The position numbers and the translations under genes were made by a program. From an archaeon (GTDB lineage: Archaea > Thermoproteota > Bathyarchaeia > TCS64), in NCBI GenBank assembly GCA_020444005.1, contig JAHLLU010000033.1:1-11492 (forward strand): DNA of 11,492 nucleotides. The letters run 5' to 3'. Under the pieces are notes generated by a model. That model had not been told where the DNA came from. It searched no databases and was given only the letters and a program-made list of their open reading frames with translations. Positions 1 to 6,403 of this stretch are shown here, piece by piece. Within the stretch, counting starts at the first letter, position 1. Every line of letters begins with the position of its first letter.

Positions 1-1094
1 GTTATTGCTTTCTCGGGTTTTGTGGGGCTCGTGATCTCCTTCATCTCCTCCAGCGTATTGGTCATCAACTCAACGCTGTTATCGATATTATCCACAACCT
101 CTTTGGAAAGCTCGGGGTTATGTCTGATAATAAAAGAGCTATTTCGGATTGTACCCAGAGGCCCCTTAAGGTCTTCTTGAACCCTAAAACATATCTTGTC
201 CATACCGCCGACAAGTTCCATGATGTGATCCTCACGTATCTTCATCAAATCACCGTGATGACGAATTCGCTCCAAGGCACTAGCAAAGTGGTTTGCTAGA
301 ATCTCTACCAGTTGAACTTCCTCGACGCTGAAGCTATCCGGTTTTTCCTCCTCAATGGTAATCAATGCAACCGGCACATCATCAACGAGAACAGGTACAT
401 CAAGCTCTGATAGAGACTTAGCGTCTGATAAACGACCATCCACATAATCAGGGTCCTTGGTCAAATCATTGACAACCTGAGTCTTCCCTGTATTCACAGC
501 TCTAATGGTTATACCCGGACCATCAAGAGGTAATTCAGTGTAGAAGTTCTTACCGAGAACCTTCCGGAATACAAGCCTGTTATCCTCAACAAACCCTATG
601 GCTGCATAATTCTTACCAAAGATACTTTGAACCGTATCCAATACAATGTCAACGGCTTGTTCACGAGTCGTCGCCTGACCCAGCAACGCAGTGCTCTCAT
701 GGAGAGAGTTTAACCGGATTTCACTGTCTTTTCTCTGAGTGATATCGCGAATTATGCATAATGCCCCGATTTTATCATTAAATGGTATGTTACTGATGCT
801 GGCTTCAAAGACTGCCTTCCGGCCATCCTTCATCGTTGCAGGGAACTCGAAAATACCATGGGATAAATCGCCGCTTATCCGCTTCATCTCAAGCTCTTGA
901 GTACGTCCATGCTCAACCCGGGTAAGGAGTCCTATGGAGAGTGCGTCTCGCCCTATCAGATCCTCAGGCTTATCAGCGCCATAGATCTGTAACGCTGTTT
1001 TGTTAGCAAAAACTATCTTTAGATCAACGAGTATCATTATCGCGTCGGCGCTATTCTCAACTATCTCTCTATAAGTCTCCAGATCAATGTTCAT
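1..1094 (-). CDS. PAS-GAF sensor protein, histidine-kinase-like, C-terminus off the window
   Basis: Reading leftward from an ATG at 1094-1092, the frame stays open to the edge (364 residues seen); an in-frame TAG at 1106-1104 bounds the start. Residues about 1-122 look like a PAS sensor domain ending in the usual C-terminal signature (IIRDITQRK). Residues about 128-275 look like a GAF domain, and about 276-350 like the helical dimerisation region of a histidine kinase. No membrane segment is seen, so it should be cytosolic. In kinases the phosphoacceptor helix reads roughly H-[ED]-L-x-x-P-L. Here it is VQEDLKGPL (305-313), with Glu307 in place of His. The ATPase domain, if present, lies outside the window. 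It may be a degenerate kinase that only senses or dimerises. The fold assignment is fairly sure; activity is unknown. Confidence 0.8.
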   Translation of the reverse strand, partial: MNIDLETYREIVENSADAIMILVDLKIVFANKTALQIYGADKPEDLIGRDALSIGLLTRVEHGRTQELEMKRISGDLSHGIFEFPATMKDGRKAVFEASISNIPFNDKIGALCIIRDITQRKDSEIRLNSLHESTALLGQATTREQAVDIVLDTVQSIFGKNYAAIGFVEDNRLVFRKVLGKNFYTELPLDGPGITIRAVNTGKTQVVNDLTKDPDYVDGRLSDAKSLSELDVPVLVDDVPVALITIEEEKPDSFSVEEVQLVEILANHFASALERIRHHGDLMKIREDHIMELVGGMDKICFRVQEDLKGPLGTIRNSSFIIRHNPELSKEVVDNIDNSVELMTNTLEEMKEITSPTKPEKAI

Positions 1095-1163
1095 GGACGC
1101 CCACTACCACATTGGAGAAGGCGTAACACTTGGTTTTAATGTTTAGTTTCACATCTGAAAAGA

Positions 1164-1198
1164 AATTTGACAAATCAAGGAGAGAATTTGATAAATCA
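1164..1198. repeat. Paired operator-like repeats upstream of the PAS-GAF gene
   Basis: AATTTGACAAATCA (1164-1177) and AATTTGATAAATCA (1185-1198) match at 13 of 14 bases and start exactly 21 bp apart, two helical turns. Each copy is itself a palindrome or nearly so (ATTTG-A-CAAAT in the first). This is the usual form of a cooperative regulator site. The right copy lies where transcription of the PAS-GAF gene would begin, so a repressor role is inferred. Confidence 0.45.
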
Positions 1199-1200
1199 TA

Positions 1201-1214
1201 GATTCATAAAATTT
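1201..1214 (-). promoter_or_regulatory. Possible promoter of the PAS-GAF gene
   Basis: On the minus strand this reads AAATTTTATGAATC, a plausible archaeal TATA box. Transcription would start near 1182, giving a leader of about 88 nt with the operator-like repeats at its 5' end. No strong ribosome site precedes the ATG. Confidence 0.35.
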
Positions 1215-1283
1215 CTTCTAATTAATATGAAAAAATCCGGTTAATTTCCAGAAATAAATCGTTTTTGGCTTGAGAAAATACCT

Positions 1284-1311
1284 TATAAAGAATTTACAAA
1301 TTCCTTTTATA
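1284..1311. repeat. Palindrome with opposed TATA-like boxes
   Basis: GAATTT (1290-1295) and AAATTC (1298-1303) form a 6-bp inverted repeat around a 2-bp centre. It extends outward to TATAAA (1284-1289) and TTTATA (1306-1311), with two unpaired bases on the right. Both strands therefore carry a TATA-like box at this spot. It could be a bidirectional promoter or simply AT-rich spacer. Confidence 0.35.
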
Positions 1312-1332
1312 CGAGTATATACGCGGTAGGTT

Positions 1333-1376
1333 AGGTAGTTCGTGTCTCCTTTCTCCACTTTAGGGCCGAACTACCT
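1333..1376. repeat. 10-bp perfect inverted repeat overlapping the M14 peptidase stop
   Basis: AGGTAGTTCG (1333-1342) and CGAACTACCT (1367-1376) are perfect complements around a 24-nt loop. On the minus strand the hairpin covers the TAG stop of the peptidase and is not followed by a T-run. On the plus strand it is followed by TTATTTT (1376-1382) and preceded by TATA-like sequence (1306-1311 and 1316-1321). It may be a 3' mRNA structure for the peptidase or a short plus-strand hairpin RNA. Confidence 0.5.
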
Positions 1377-3020
1377 TATTTTCATCAAACTCAAATACTT
1401 GAAAACAGGAAAAACAACACTATTCTGTTCAGCGCCTCTAGATTTGAGGTACTTGTTGAAGTAGTTCCACCCTACCAAGCCATCACCAACCTCGGGCTCA
1501 AGACAATAAAAAGCAACATTGGCAAGCCTCTGAGCCATATCAACGTGATAACTGCCTGCTGGATAAGTCTTGGTTGTCTTGAACCATCCTCCGGCTAGCT
1601 TGGTCATCTCATAGAGCCTGATCCATCCTTTTTTGATCTCCTCAAACTCATCGACAATGTACTCGTAACCATCCAACTGAACAGGGTATTCTAACTGAGT
1701 AACTTTGACACCATGTTGCTTTAGTTTCTCGGCTACATTTGTTAGCTCCTCTGGGAATACGTAACCTCGTGGAGTGATACTGTCATGGATTCCGATGGGT
1801 TTGGTTAGGTCTTTGACGCCATTGATTAGAGTTGGTTCTCCTTCTTCTATCCAGTGTCTTATGATGCTGGTACCCGGAATATACTCTTCTTTACGAGTTG
1901 GATACGCATAAAGGTCGCAGGGTTGGTCTTGCTCGGTGTATTCTCCTTCAACCCAGTTTCTGAGTTCACCTGTTGACGCTTTTTCCTCTATCTCACTGAT
2001 TACTGATTCATCGATTTTATGGCACAAGTCCTGAATCTCAGCCCCATATTTGTAAACATAATCAAGGAGACAGTGACAGAAGGCGTAACTCGCGTAGATA
2101 CGTTTCTCAAAACCCACATGACCCGGAGTCTCGGTCAATATACTCAAACGATTTCTTAACCCAACCGCGTTTACGATAAACTTCGCCTCAACACTATAAC
2201 CGCCTGCAACTGGGTCCCATGCCTCAGGGGGCCATTTATCCCAGTCGTAGTCAGCGTGGGTGTAGAACATGCATCCGTATTCTTGTTCAGCCTTTTCCTT
2301 GATGGCTGGGAGCATGGTGTATTGGGTGTATTCTCTTGGCTCTGAGTGGGCTGTGGGTGTGTAGCTGGGTGCATAGAGTATGCTGTATCCGTGTTGTACT
2401 CTGCCCATGCTGTGAAGGTCAAGGAAAACCATGGGGTCCCACTTGTTGAGGACGTTCTCGTACAGTCCCTGCATGTTGAGGGTTTCCATTTTGATGGCGT
2501 CGCGGTTCACATCAGCGTCCTTTGCGTTGTGTCTGATACTTTGAATATGAGGTGTGCCGCTGAATGTGCTCGTGTTTTTGACTTCCCATGCCTCGTTGCC
2601 ATCGGGGTTAAAATCTGGAGCTAGTATGATGATCAGTTTGTCGAGAAGGTGATTGTATTTTCCGAGGGCGATGTCTCGCATGAGCATCAGTACGGCTTCT
2701 TTCCCTTCTGCTTCTGATGGGTGGATGTTACCTTGAATATAGACGATGGTCTTGCCTGTTTCTTTTGCTTCCTCTGGGGTTTTGACCCTTGGGTTGCTAA
2801 GTATTACTAGGGGGGCTACTCGGCGTAGGTCGCTGATGAAGAGTCGTTCTATGTGAATGTATTCGCTGTTCCACGCTAGCTTGGAGATGTATTCCAGCAT
2901 CTGCATATGTGAACAGGTTCGCTGATACTCTGTTTGCTCTGGTATAGTCCAGTATTCCATGTCCCAGTCACCGTTCCAGTTCTGGGGCACCTGTTTATCC
3001 CAGTATATCTTACCCATCAT
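1371..3020 (-). CDS. M14-family zinc carboxypeptidase-like protein
   Basis: A 549-residue protein with the pattern of M14 metallocarboxypeptidases: a zinc-binding HPSE motif (His100, Glu103) inside GNIHPSEAEGKEA, an NPDGNE segment at 138-143, VNRD at 171-174, the second zinc His in DLHSM (His203), and TETPG (296-300), whose Glu297 is the likely catalytic base. The family removes C-terminal residues from peptides or amino-acid conjugates. No signal peptide or membrane segment is visible, so it is probably cytosolic. It is longer than a single M14 domain; the last 200 or so residues are unassigned. It starts ATG-ATG with no clear SD and follows the upstream 99-residue gene after 21 nt, without a TATA box, so it is probably the last gene of that operon. 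The substrate is unknown. Confidence 0.82.
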   Translation of the reverse strand: MMGKIYWDKQVPQNWNGDWDMEYWTIPEQTEYQRTCSHMQMLEYISKLAWNSEYIHIERLFISDLRRVAPLVILSNPRVKTPEEAKETGKTIVYIQGNIHPSEAEGKEAVLMLMRDIALGKYNHLLDKLIIILAPDFNPDGNEAWEVKNTSTFSGTPHIQSIRHNAKDADVNRDAIKMETLNMQGLYENVLNKWDPMVFLDLHSMGRVQHGYSILYAPSYTPTAHSEPREYTQYTMLPAIKEKAEQEYGCMFYTHADYDWDKWPPEAWDPVAGGYSVEAKFIVNAVGLRNRLSILTETPGHVGFEKRIYASYAFCHCLLDYVYKYGAEIQDLCHKIDESVISEIEEKASTGELRNWVEGEYTEQDQPCDLYAYPTRKEEYIPGTSIIRHWIEEGEPTLINGVKDLTKPIGIHDSITPRGYVFPEELTNVAEKLKQHGVKVTQLEYPVQLDGYEYIVDEFEEIKKGWIRLYEMTKLAGGWFKTTKTYPAGSYHVDMAQRLANVAFYCLEPEVGDGLVGWNYFNKYLKSRGAEQNSVVFPVFKYLSLMKIR

Positions 3021-3041
3021 TAACCAACAGGAGTATACTGT

Positions 3042-3341
3042 TTAGACAAATAAAAGAAGCCTCTCGCCCCGGTGCTCAATACGCTTCACATCATAACGCA
3101 TATTCTTGAGGCTAGTGGTGATGAAAGACAAGTCCTCTGGACTCAAAACAGGCGTGGTATCAGCCTTAACTAGAAAAACAGCCGTATCAGGGTCAAAGAC
3201 ATCAACCCCACGCCGCTTATTTACAGAAATATCATGCTTATCCACGCCGAGATGACGTAAAGCGCCAGCAATTAAACGGATTAGCTCTTTTCGTCGCTCC
3301 TCAAGCATCTCGTTGACTGTTTTGTCTGGTGGAGTCCGCAT
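3042..3341 (-). CDS. Small protein of unknown function (99 aa)
   Basis: I do not recognise this family. Starting at the ATG at 3341, it has a charged amphipathic helix (residues about 8-30, rich in Glu, Arg and Leu), then short segments of alternating strand and helix ending in the hydrophobic tail RLLLFV. No cysteine motif, membrane segment or signal is seen. A TTG at 3365 would add eight residues but would overlap the phosphoribosyltransferase by 17 nt, so I prefer the ATG, 7 nt after that gene's stop. Neither start has a strong SD, which suits translational coupling. It sits between the phosphoribosyltransferase and the peptidase with no promoter of its own. That the frame is a gene is fairly secure; its role is unknown. 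Confidence 0.7.
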   Translation of the reverse strand: MRTPPDKTVNEMLEERRKELIRLIAGALRHLGVDKHDISVNKRRGVDVFDPDTAVFLVKADTTPVLSPEDLSFITTSLKNMRYDVKRIEHRGERLLLFV

Positions 3342-3348
3342 TGTTGAT

Positions 3349-3957
3349 CTATTTTCTTCGCTCAAGCTCTTCTTTGATGGACTCTATTTGTTCTGTGGAT
3401 AAGTCCACGTTGAATCGTTCCTTCATCCGTTTTTTAATCTCACCAAGAGAATCAGTATCTTCGGATGCTTTGGGGACAAGGTTACACATATCCTCGACAA
3501 AGTTCCATGGGAAAACAACCCATCTCCAGCTTATCACATCACCATAATAATCTGGTGTAAACTTGCTTCCATCAATGTGTCTGAGTGCTGCGGTCTTGAT
3601 TGAAGCCGGGTTCTTGGATTTTACATATTCAACTGCAACAAGCATACTCTCTCCTGTGTCAGTGATGTCATCGACAACCAAGACGTTTTTTCCAGTCAAG
3701 TCGATATCAAAGGGATACTTGATCTGAGCCTTACCATCAGGAGTAGCAGTTACCCCCCAGTGCTCCACCTTCAATGATACAAGGTCTTTTACGCCTAGAA
3801 AATCGCAGAGCACCCTACTGAGCACCCATCCACCTCGTGCGAGTCCAACCATAAAATCAGGCTGAAAACCATCTTTCCTTATGCTTTTAGCCACGTTTAT
3901 GGCTAGTTTCTCGAATAGCTCCCAACTCATTATCTCGCACTCGAAAGAATCAGACAT
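3349..3957 (-). CDS. Phosphoribosyltransferase, probably purine salvage type
   Basis: A 202-residue type I phosphoribosyltransferase. The diagnostic PRPP-binding motif VLVVDDITDTGES spans 92-104, and the ARGG loop at 40-43 binds pyrophosphate in this fold. The remainder (for example ALRHIDG and WRWVVFPWNFVED) resembles archaeal COG2236-type enzymes, which attach ribose 5-phosphate to hypoxanthine, xanthine or guanine. The base used cannot be read from the sequence. The start is taken as the ATG at 3957: a TATA-like CATTAAACC at 3982-3990 would begin transcription about 3 nt upstream, a near-leaderless message. An upstream TTG at 3966 and an internal ATG at 3930 are possible alternatives. It appears to lead an operon with the two genes at 3042-3341 and 1371-3020. 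Confidence 0.85.
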   Translation of the reverse strand: MSDSFECEIMSWELFEKLAINVAKSIRKDGFQPDFMVGLARGGWVLSRVLCDFLGVKDLVSLKVEHWGVTATPDGKAQIKYPFDIDLTGKNVLVVDDITDTGESMLVAVEYVKSKNPASIKTAALRHIDGSKFTPDYYGDVISWRWVVFPWNFVEDMCNLVPKASEDTDSLGEIKKRMKERFNVDLSTEQIESIKEELERRK

Positions 3958-3964
3958 AGCACAC

Positions 3965-3990
3965 AAAGGTGTACCTTTTCGGGTTTAATG
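3965..3990 (-). promoter_or_regulatory. Promoter of the phosphoribosyltransferase operon with palindromic site
   Basis: A TATA-like box (CATTAAACC on the minus strand, 3982-3990) is followed at once by AAAGGT-GT-ACCTTT (3965-3978), a perfect 6+2+6 palindrome. The palindrome fills the space between the TATA box and the predicted start near 3960, where a bound repressor would block initiation. Position and symmetry are seen; the regulator is unknown. Confidence 0.5.
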
Positions 3991-3996
3991 TTTTTG

Positions 3997-4004
3997 AATA
4001 AAAA
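3997..4004 (-). terminator. T-tract terminator after radA
   Basis: The minus strand reads GTTTTTATTC (4005 to 3996), starting 4 nt beyond the radA TAG stop. Such T-rich runs without a hairpin are the usual archaeal termination signal. It separates radA from the phosphoribosyltransferase promoter. Confidence 0.5.
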
Positions 4005-4008
4005 CTGT

Positions 4009-4989
4009 CTATTCTTCGGGCTCTGGAGGATAACTTGGATAAGAGCCATCAGAATCAGTGACACCAGCCTCAGTTATCGCGATACGAACACGCTCCTCTG
4101 GTAGATAAGGGCTATCAATCACCTGAATCAGACGAGTATTCTTGCGTCCCTTACGAATGTAGACCCTGTGGTTACATGCGTGAGCCATCACGTGTCCTCC
4201 TGTTGGTTTGTTTGGGTCTCCGAACATGACTGCAGGTGTTGCCTGCACTTGGTTTGTTAATACGACTGCTACGTTGAATGCCTCAGCTACCCTGAGTAGG
4301 TTGCCTAGGGCGCTTCCAATTTTTTGTTGTCGTTCAGCTAGTGTGCCTCTGCCGATGTATTCGCCTCGGAAGTGGCTGATCATGCTGTCTACGATGACGA
4401 GTTTGACGCCGTGTTCTTGGATTACCTGTGGAAGCTGCTGTATGATGGTTAACTGGTGGCTGCTGTTGTATGCACGAGCCACCAAGACTTGATCTAATAC
4501 TTCCTCTGGGTCATATCCACGGCTCTCGGCTATCTGCTTGATACGCTCAGGAAGAAATGTTCCCTCGGTGTCGATAACACAGACCTTGCCTCCTAGACCA
4601 CCTTGTTCCTCTGGTAGTGGCGCCAGTACGCTCAGGTTATAGCATATCTGGGTTTTACCTGATCCGTATTCACCGATGAGTTCTGTGATTACCCCAGTCT
4701 CGATTCCGCCACCCATTATGTGGTTTAATACGGATGATCCGGTTCTACAGCGTCTCATGTGGCTGCGTTGTTCCAGTACTTGGTCTGCTGGGGTGAAACC
4801 CGGGTCTACCTTTTCTCTTGCGAGTCGGTTTACTTTGATGGCTGTGTTGGAGCCCATTCCTGTTAGTTCCACGATCTCTCGTGGTGGAGTGACAGCTATG
4901 GATTCCAGTGTCATTAAGCCCACTTTTTCCAGTTTTCGGAGGGTGGTGCTTGCGACGCCCTCAAGGTCTCCCGGCTCTACTTTGCTCAT
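4009..4989 (-). CDS. radA: DNA repair and recombination protein RadA
   Basis: RadA is the archaeal RecA/Rad51 recombinase: it polymerises on single-stranded DNA and drives ATP-dependent strand exchange in homologous repair. The 326 residues show the full archaeal layout: an N-terminal helix-hairpin-helix domain (about 1-60), the polymerisation motif FTPA (65-68, the FxxA motif), Walker A GEYGSGKT (106-113), Walker B KLVIVDS (196-202), the L1/L2 DNA-binding region, and the ATP cap DPNKPTGGH (258-266). The length is normal, and it ends in a short acidic, proline-rich tail. The start is the ATG at 4989. It has no SD, but a TATA-like box at 5014-5023 puts the transcript start within a few bases, so the mRNA is probably leaderless. 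It is divergent from the membrane-protein gene at 5127. Confidence 0.97.
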   Translation of the reverse strand: MSKVEPGDLEGVASTTLRKLEKVGLMTLESIAVTPPREIVELTGMGSNTAIKVNRLAREKVDPGFTPADQVLEQRSHMRRCRTGSSVLNHIMGGGIETGVITELIGEYGSGKTQICYNLSVLAPLPEEQGGLGGKVCVIDTEGTFLPERIKQIAESRGYDPEEVLDQVLVARAYNSSHQLTIIQQLPQVIQEHGVKLVIVDSMISHFRGEYIGRGTLAERQQKIGSALGNLLRVAEAFNVAVVLTNQVQATPAVMFGDPNKPTGGHVMAHACNHRVYIRKGRKNTRLIQVIDSPYLPEERVRIAITEAGVTDSDGSYPSYPPEPEE

Positions 4990-5004
4990 CTTGTGAGTAA
5001 ACAG

Positions 5005-5023
5005 GTGTTAACACTTTTAATAG
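5005..5023 (-). promoter_or_regulatory. radA promoter with 10-bp palindrome
   Basis: On the minus strand CTATTAAAAG (5023 to 5014) is a TATA-like box whose predicted start, about 26 nt on, falls near 4992, just before the ATG. GTGTTAACAC (5005-5014) is a perfect 10-bp palindrome touching the box on its downstream side, a position suited to an operator. Confidence 0.5.
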
Positions 5024-5088
5024 TCAGGTATAGTTTGCGAGGGGTGGGTAGACTGAAAGTGAGTCTGTGAGATGGAAAAATCTCTAAG

Positions 5089-5120
5089 CCTATAAACAGG
5101 CACACATTATCTCTGGGTGA
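5089..5120 (+). promoter_or_regulatory. Promoter and ribosome site for the membrane protein at 5127
   Basis: CCTATAAAC (5089-5097) is a good archaeal TATA box. GGTGA at 5116-5120 matches the 16S anti-SD and lies 6 nt before the TTG start; an in-frame TGA at 5118-5120 excludes any earlier start. A TATA-to-start spacing of 25 nt would put transcription near 5119, which would cut off the SD, so the true start may be slightly upstream. A weak inverted repeat (AGACT at 5050-5054, AGTCT at 5062-5066) lies upstream. Confidence 0.5.
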
Positions 5121-5126
5121 GTAACA

Positions 5127-5930
5127 TTGGTCAAGTGCCCGAACTGTGGAGAAGAAAACCGGAAAAAGGCAATGTACTGCAGAAAATGCGGCGAGAAACT
5201 TCAGACAAGCGTGTATGTGAAACGTAAAGAGCCTTGGGGAATAGTTCACATTGGGATTATTCTTCTTAGCGTATTATTGTTGATCACATCATTCGGTTTA
5301 ATCATGGGCGGCACAGGCATGAGATCATTCAAGGATGTCATGACAGACGAGGACGGATACCTCATGAGTAAGACCCAAACAATACAGGTACCCAGCTACG
5401 GAATAGTAGCAGACGAGATCGATATCGAGTTAGATCAAGATGCAATGAGATTCTTCCAGAGACAAGGCGGTTTTGTAAGCTTCAAGGTAACCACTGAGAG
5501 CCTTGACCCCACCAAGGAGGTGTTTATTGGAGTAGCTCGTTACGCTGACGCGTATAGCTACATTGAGCCCATGGAGTACCATGAGATAGCTGATATTGAT
5601 ATGGGATGGGAAAGGGGGGAAGAACAAGAAACCGTTTACGTTCTGCACCCGGGTGACGCACCGGCAACTCCTCCCACTGAACAGGATTTCTGGGTAGTTC
5701 AAGCATCATCGGCAGGGGAACAGACAATCTCATGGGAGCCAGAGGAAGGAAACTATTATGTAGTTTTGATGAACGCTGATGGCTCAGAGGGTATCACCGC
5801 GAATATCAGGTTGGGGGTACAAGTGCCCTTTTTCGGGGGGCTTGGTGATATATTGATTGGCGCTGGTGTGGTGGTGGGGGCAATAGGTTTGCTGATGCTA
5901 TACTTCACCATCAAGCGGAATCAACCCTAA
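5127..5930 (+). CDS. Zinc-ribbon, two-TM membrane protein of unknown function
   Basis: A 267-residue protein. It begins with a zinc ribbon (Cys4, Cys7, Cys18, Cys21; CPNCG and CRKCG), followed by a basic stretch, a first membrane helix (about 38-61), a soluble domain of about 170 residues (65-235), a second helix (about 238-259) and a basic tail (KRNQP). The positive-inside rule puts the ribbon and tail in the cytosol and the large domain outside. The outer domain has the pattern VFIGVA, then FWVVQASS, then a Trp-rich strand and VVLMNADGS. I recall this pattern from uncharacterised bacterial membrane proteins, especially actinobacterial ones, but no function. It starts with TTG, supported by GGTGA 6 nt upstream. 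A short T-run (5934-5938) follows the stop. The architecture is clear; the role is unknown. Confidence 0.85.
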   Translation: MVKCPNCGEENRKKAMYCRKCGEKLQTSVYVKRKEPWGIVHIGIILLSVLLLITSFGLIMGGTGMRSFKDVMTDEDGYLMSKTQTIQVPSYGIVADEIDIELDQDAMRFFQRQGGFVSFKVTTESLDPTKEVFIGVARYADAYSYIEPMEYHEIADIDMGWERGEEQETVYVLHPGDAPATPPTEQDFWVVQASSAGEQTISWEPEEGNYYVVLMNADGSEGITANIRLGVQVPFFGGLGDILIGAGVVVGAIGLLMLYFTIKRNQP

Positions 5931-5980
5931 ACCTTTTTCAACCTCGCCACGATGATGGTGTAAGAAAGCAGCCACATAAC

Positions 5981-5985
5981 GGTGA
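5981..5985 (+). promoter_or_regulatory. Shine-Dalgarno site of aIF2-beta
   Basis: GGTGA lies 6 nt before the ATG at 5992. I see no convincing TATA box in the 61-nt gap after the previous gene, so this gene may be read from the upstream promoter. Confidence 0.6.
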
Positions 5986-5991
5986 ATAAAA

Positions 5992-6402
5992 ATGACAAAA
6001 GACTACAAGGAAATGCTAAACCGCGCATACGAGCAGCTCCCTGAGCAGATCGAGGAACAGGACAGGTTCCAGATTCCACGCGCACGAGTAACAAGACAAG
6101 GAAGACGCAGCGTAATCATGAACTTTAACGACATTGCGCAGGGACTCCAAAGAGAACCAGAGCATCTATTGAAGTTCTTATTGAAGGAGACAGCCACACG
6201 TGGCAACTATGATGGGACCAGAGTAGTATTCCAAGGAAGATTCAATCAGGATAGCATCCAGAATCTCATTGAGATATACACAAACAAATACGTAATCTGT
6301 CCAGTCTGTGGAAGACCAGATACACATATTGTAAGGGATAAACGTCTCAGCTTCCTCCAATGTGATGCCTGTGGCGCCAGAAGTAGCATAGGAAAGAGCT
6401 AA
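5992..6402 (+). CDS. Translation initiation factor aIF2, beta subunit
   Basis: aIF2-beta is one of three subunits of the archaeal/eukaryotic factor that brings initiator Met-tRNA to the small ribosomal subunit with GTP. The 136-residue length is typical of archaea, which lack the long lysine-rich N-terminus of eukaryotic eIF2-beta. Seen in order: an N-terminal helix (about 3-22) that in the family contacts the gamma subunit, the alpha-beta core (about 35-98, including the IPRARV and TRGNYDGTRVVF segments), and a C-terminal zinc ribbon (Cys103, Cys106, Cys124, Cys127; CPVCGRPDT and CDACGARS). The ATG start has a well-placed GGTGA. One base separates its TAA from the DUF424 start, so the two are translationally coupled. 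Identification is firm. Confidence 0.95.
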   Translation: MTKDYKEMLNRAYEQLPEQIEEQDRFQIPRARVTRQGRRSVIMNFNDIAQGLQREPEHLLKFLLKETATRGNYDGTRVVFQGRFNQDSIQNLIEIYTNKYVICPVCGRPDTHIVRDKRLSFLQCDACGARSSIGKS

Positions 6403-6403
6403 C

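Noticed and set aside
1321..1382. The 10-bp inverted repeat as part of a tRNA gene
   Set aside because: No D arm, anticodon arm or GTTCRANNC T-loop pattern is present.
3342..3365. TTG at 3365 as the start of the 99-residue protein
   Set aside because: It would overlap the phosphoribosyltransferase by 17 nt without an SD; the ATG at 3341 follows that gene's stop cleanly.
4986..5249. An 87-codon minus-strand frame covering the divergent promoter region
   Set aside because: It runs through the TATA boxes and into the zinc-ribbon gene, with no family features.
5948..5962. C-box-like GATGATGG before aIF2-beta, considered as a C/D box RNA
   Set aside because: The last base does not match RUGAUGA and no CTGA D box lies at a suitable distance.
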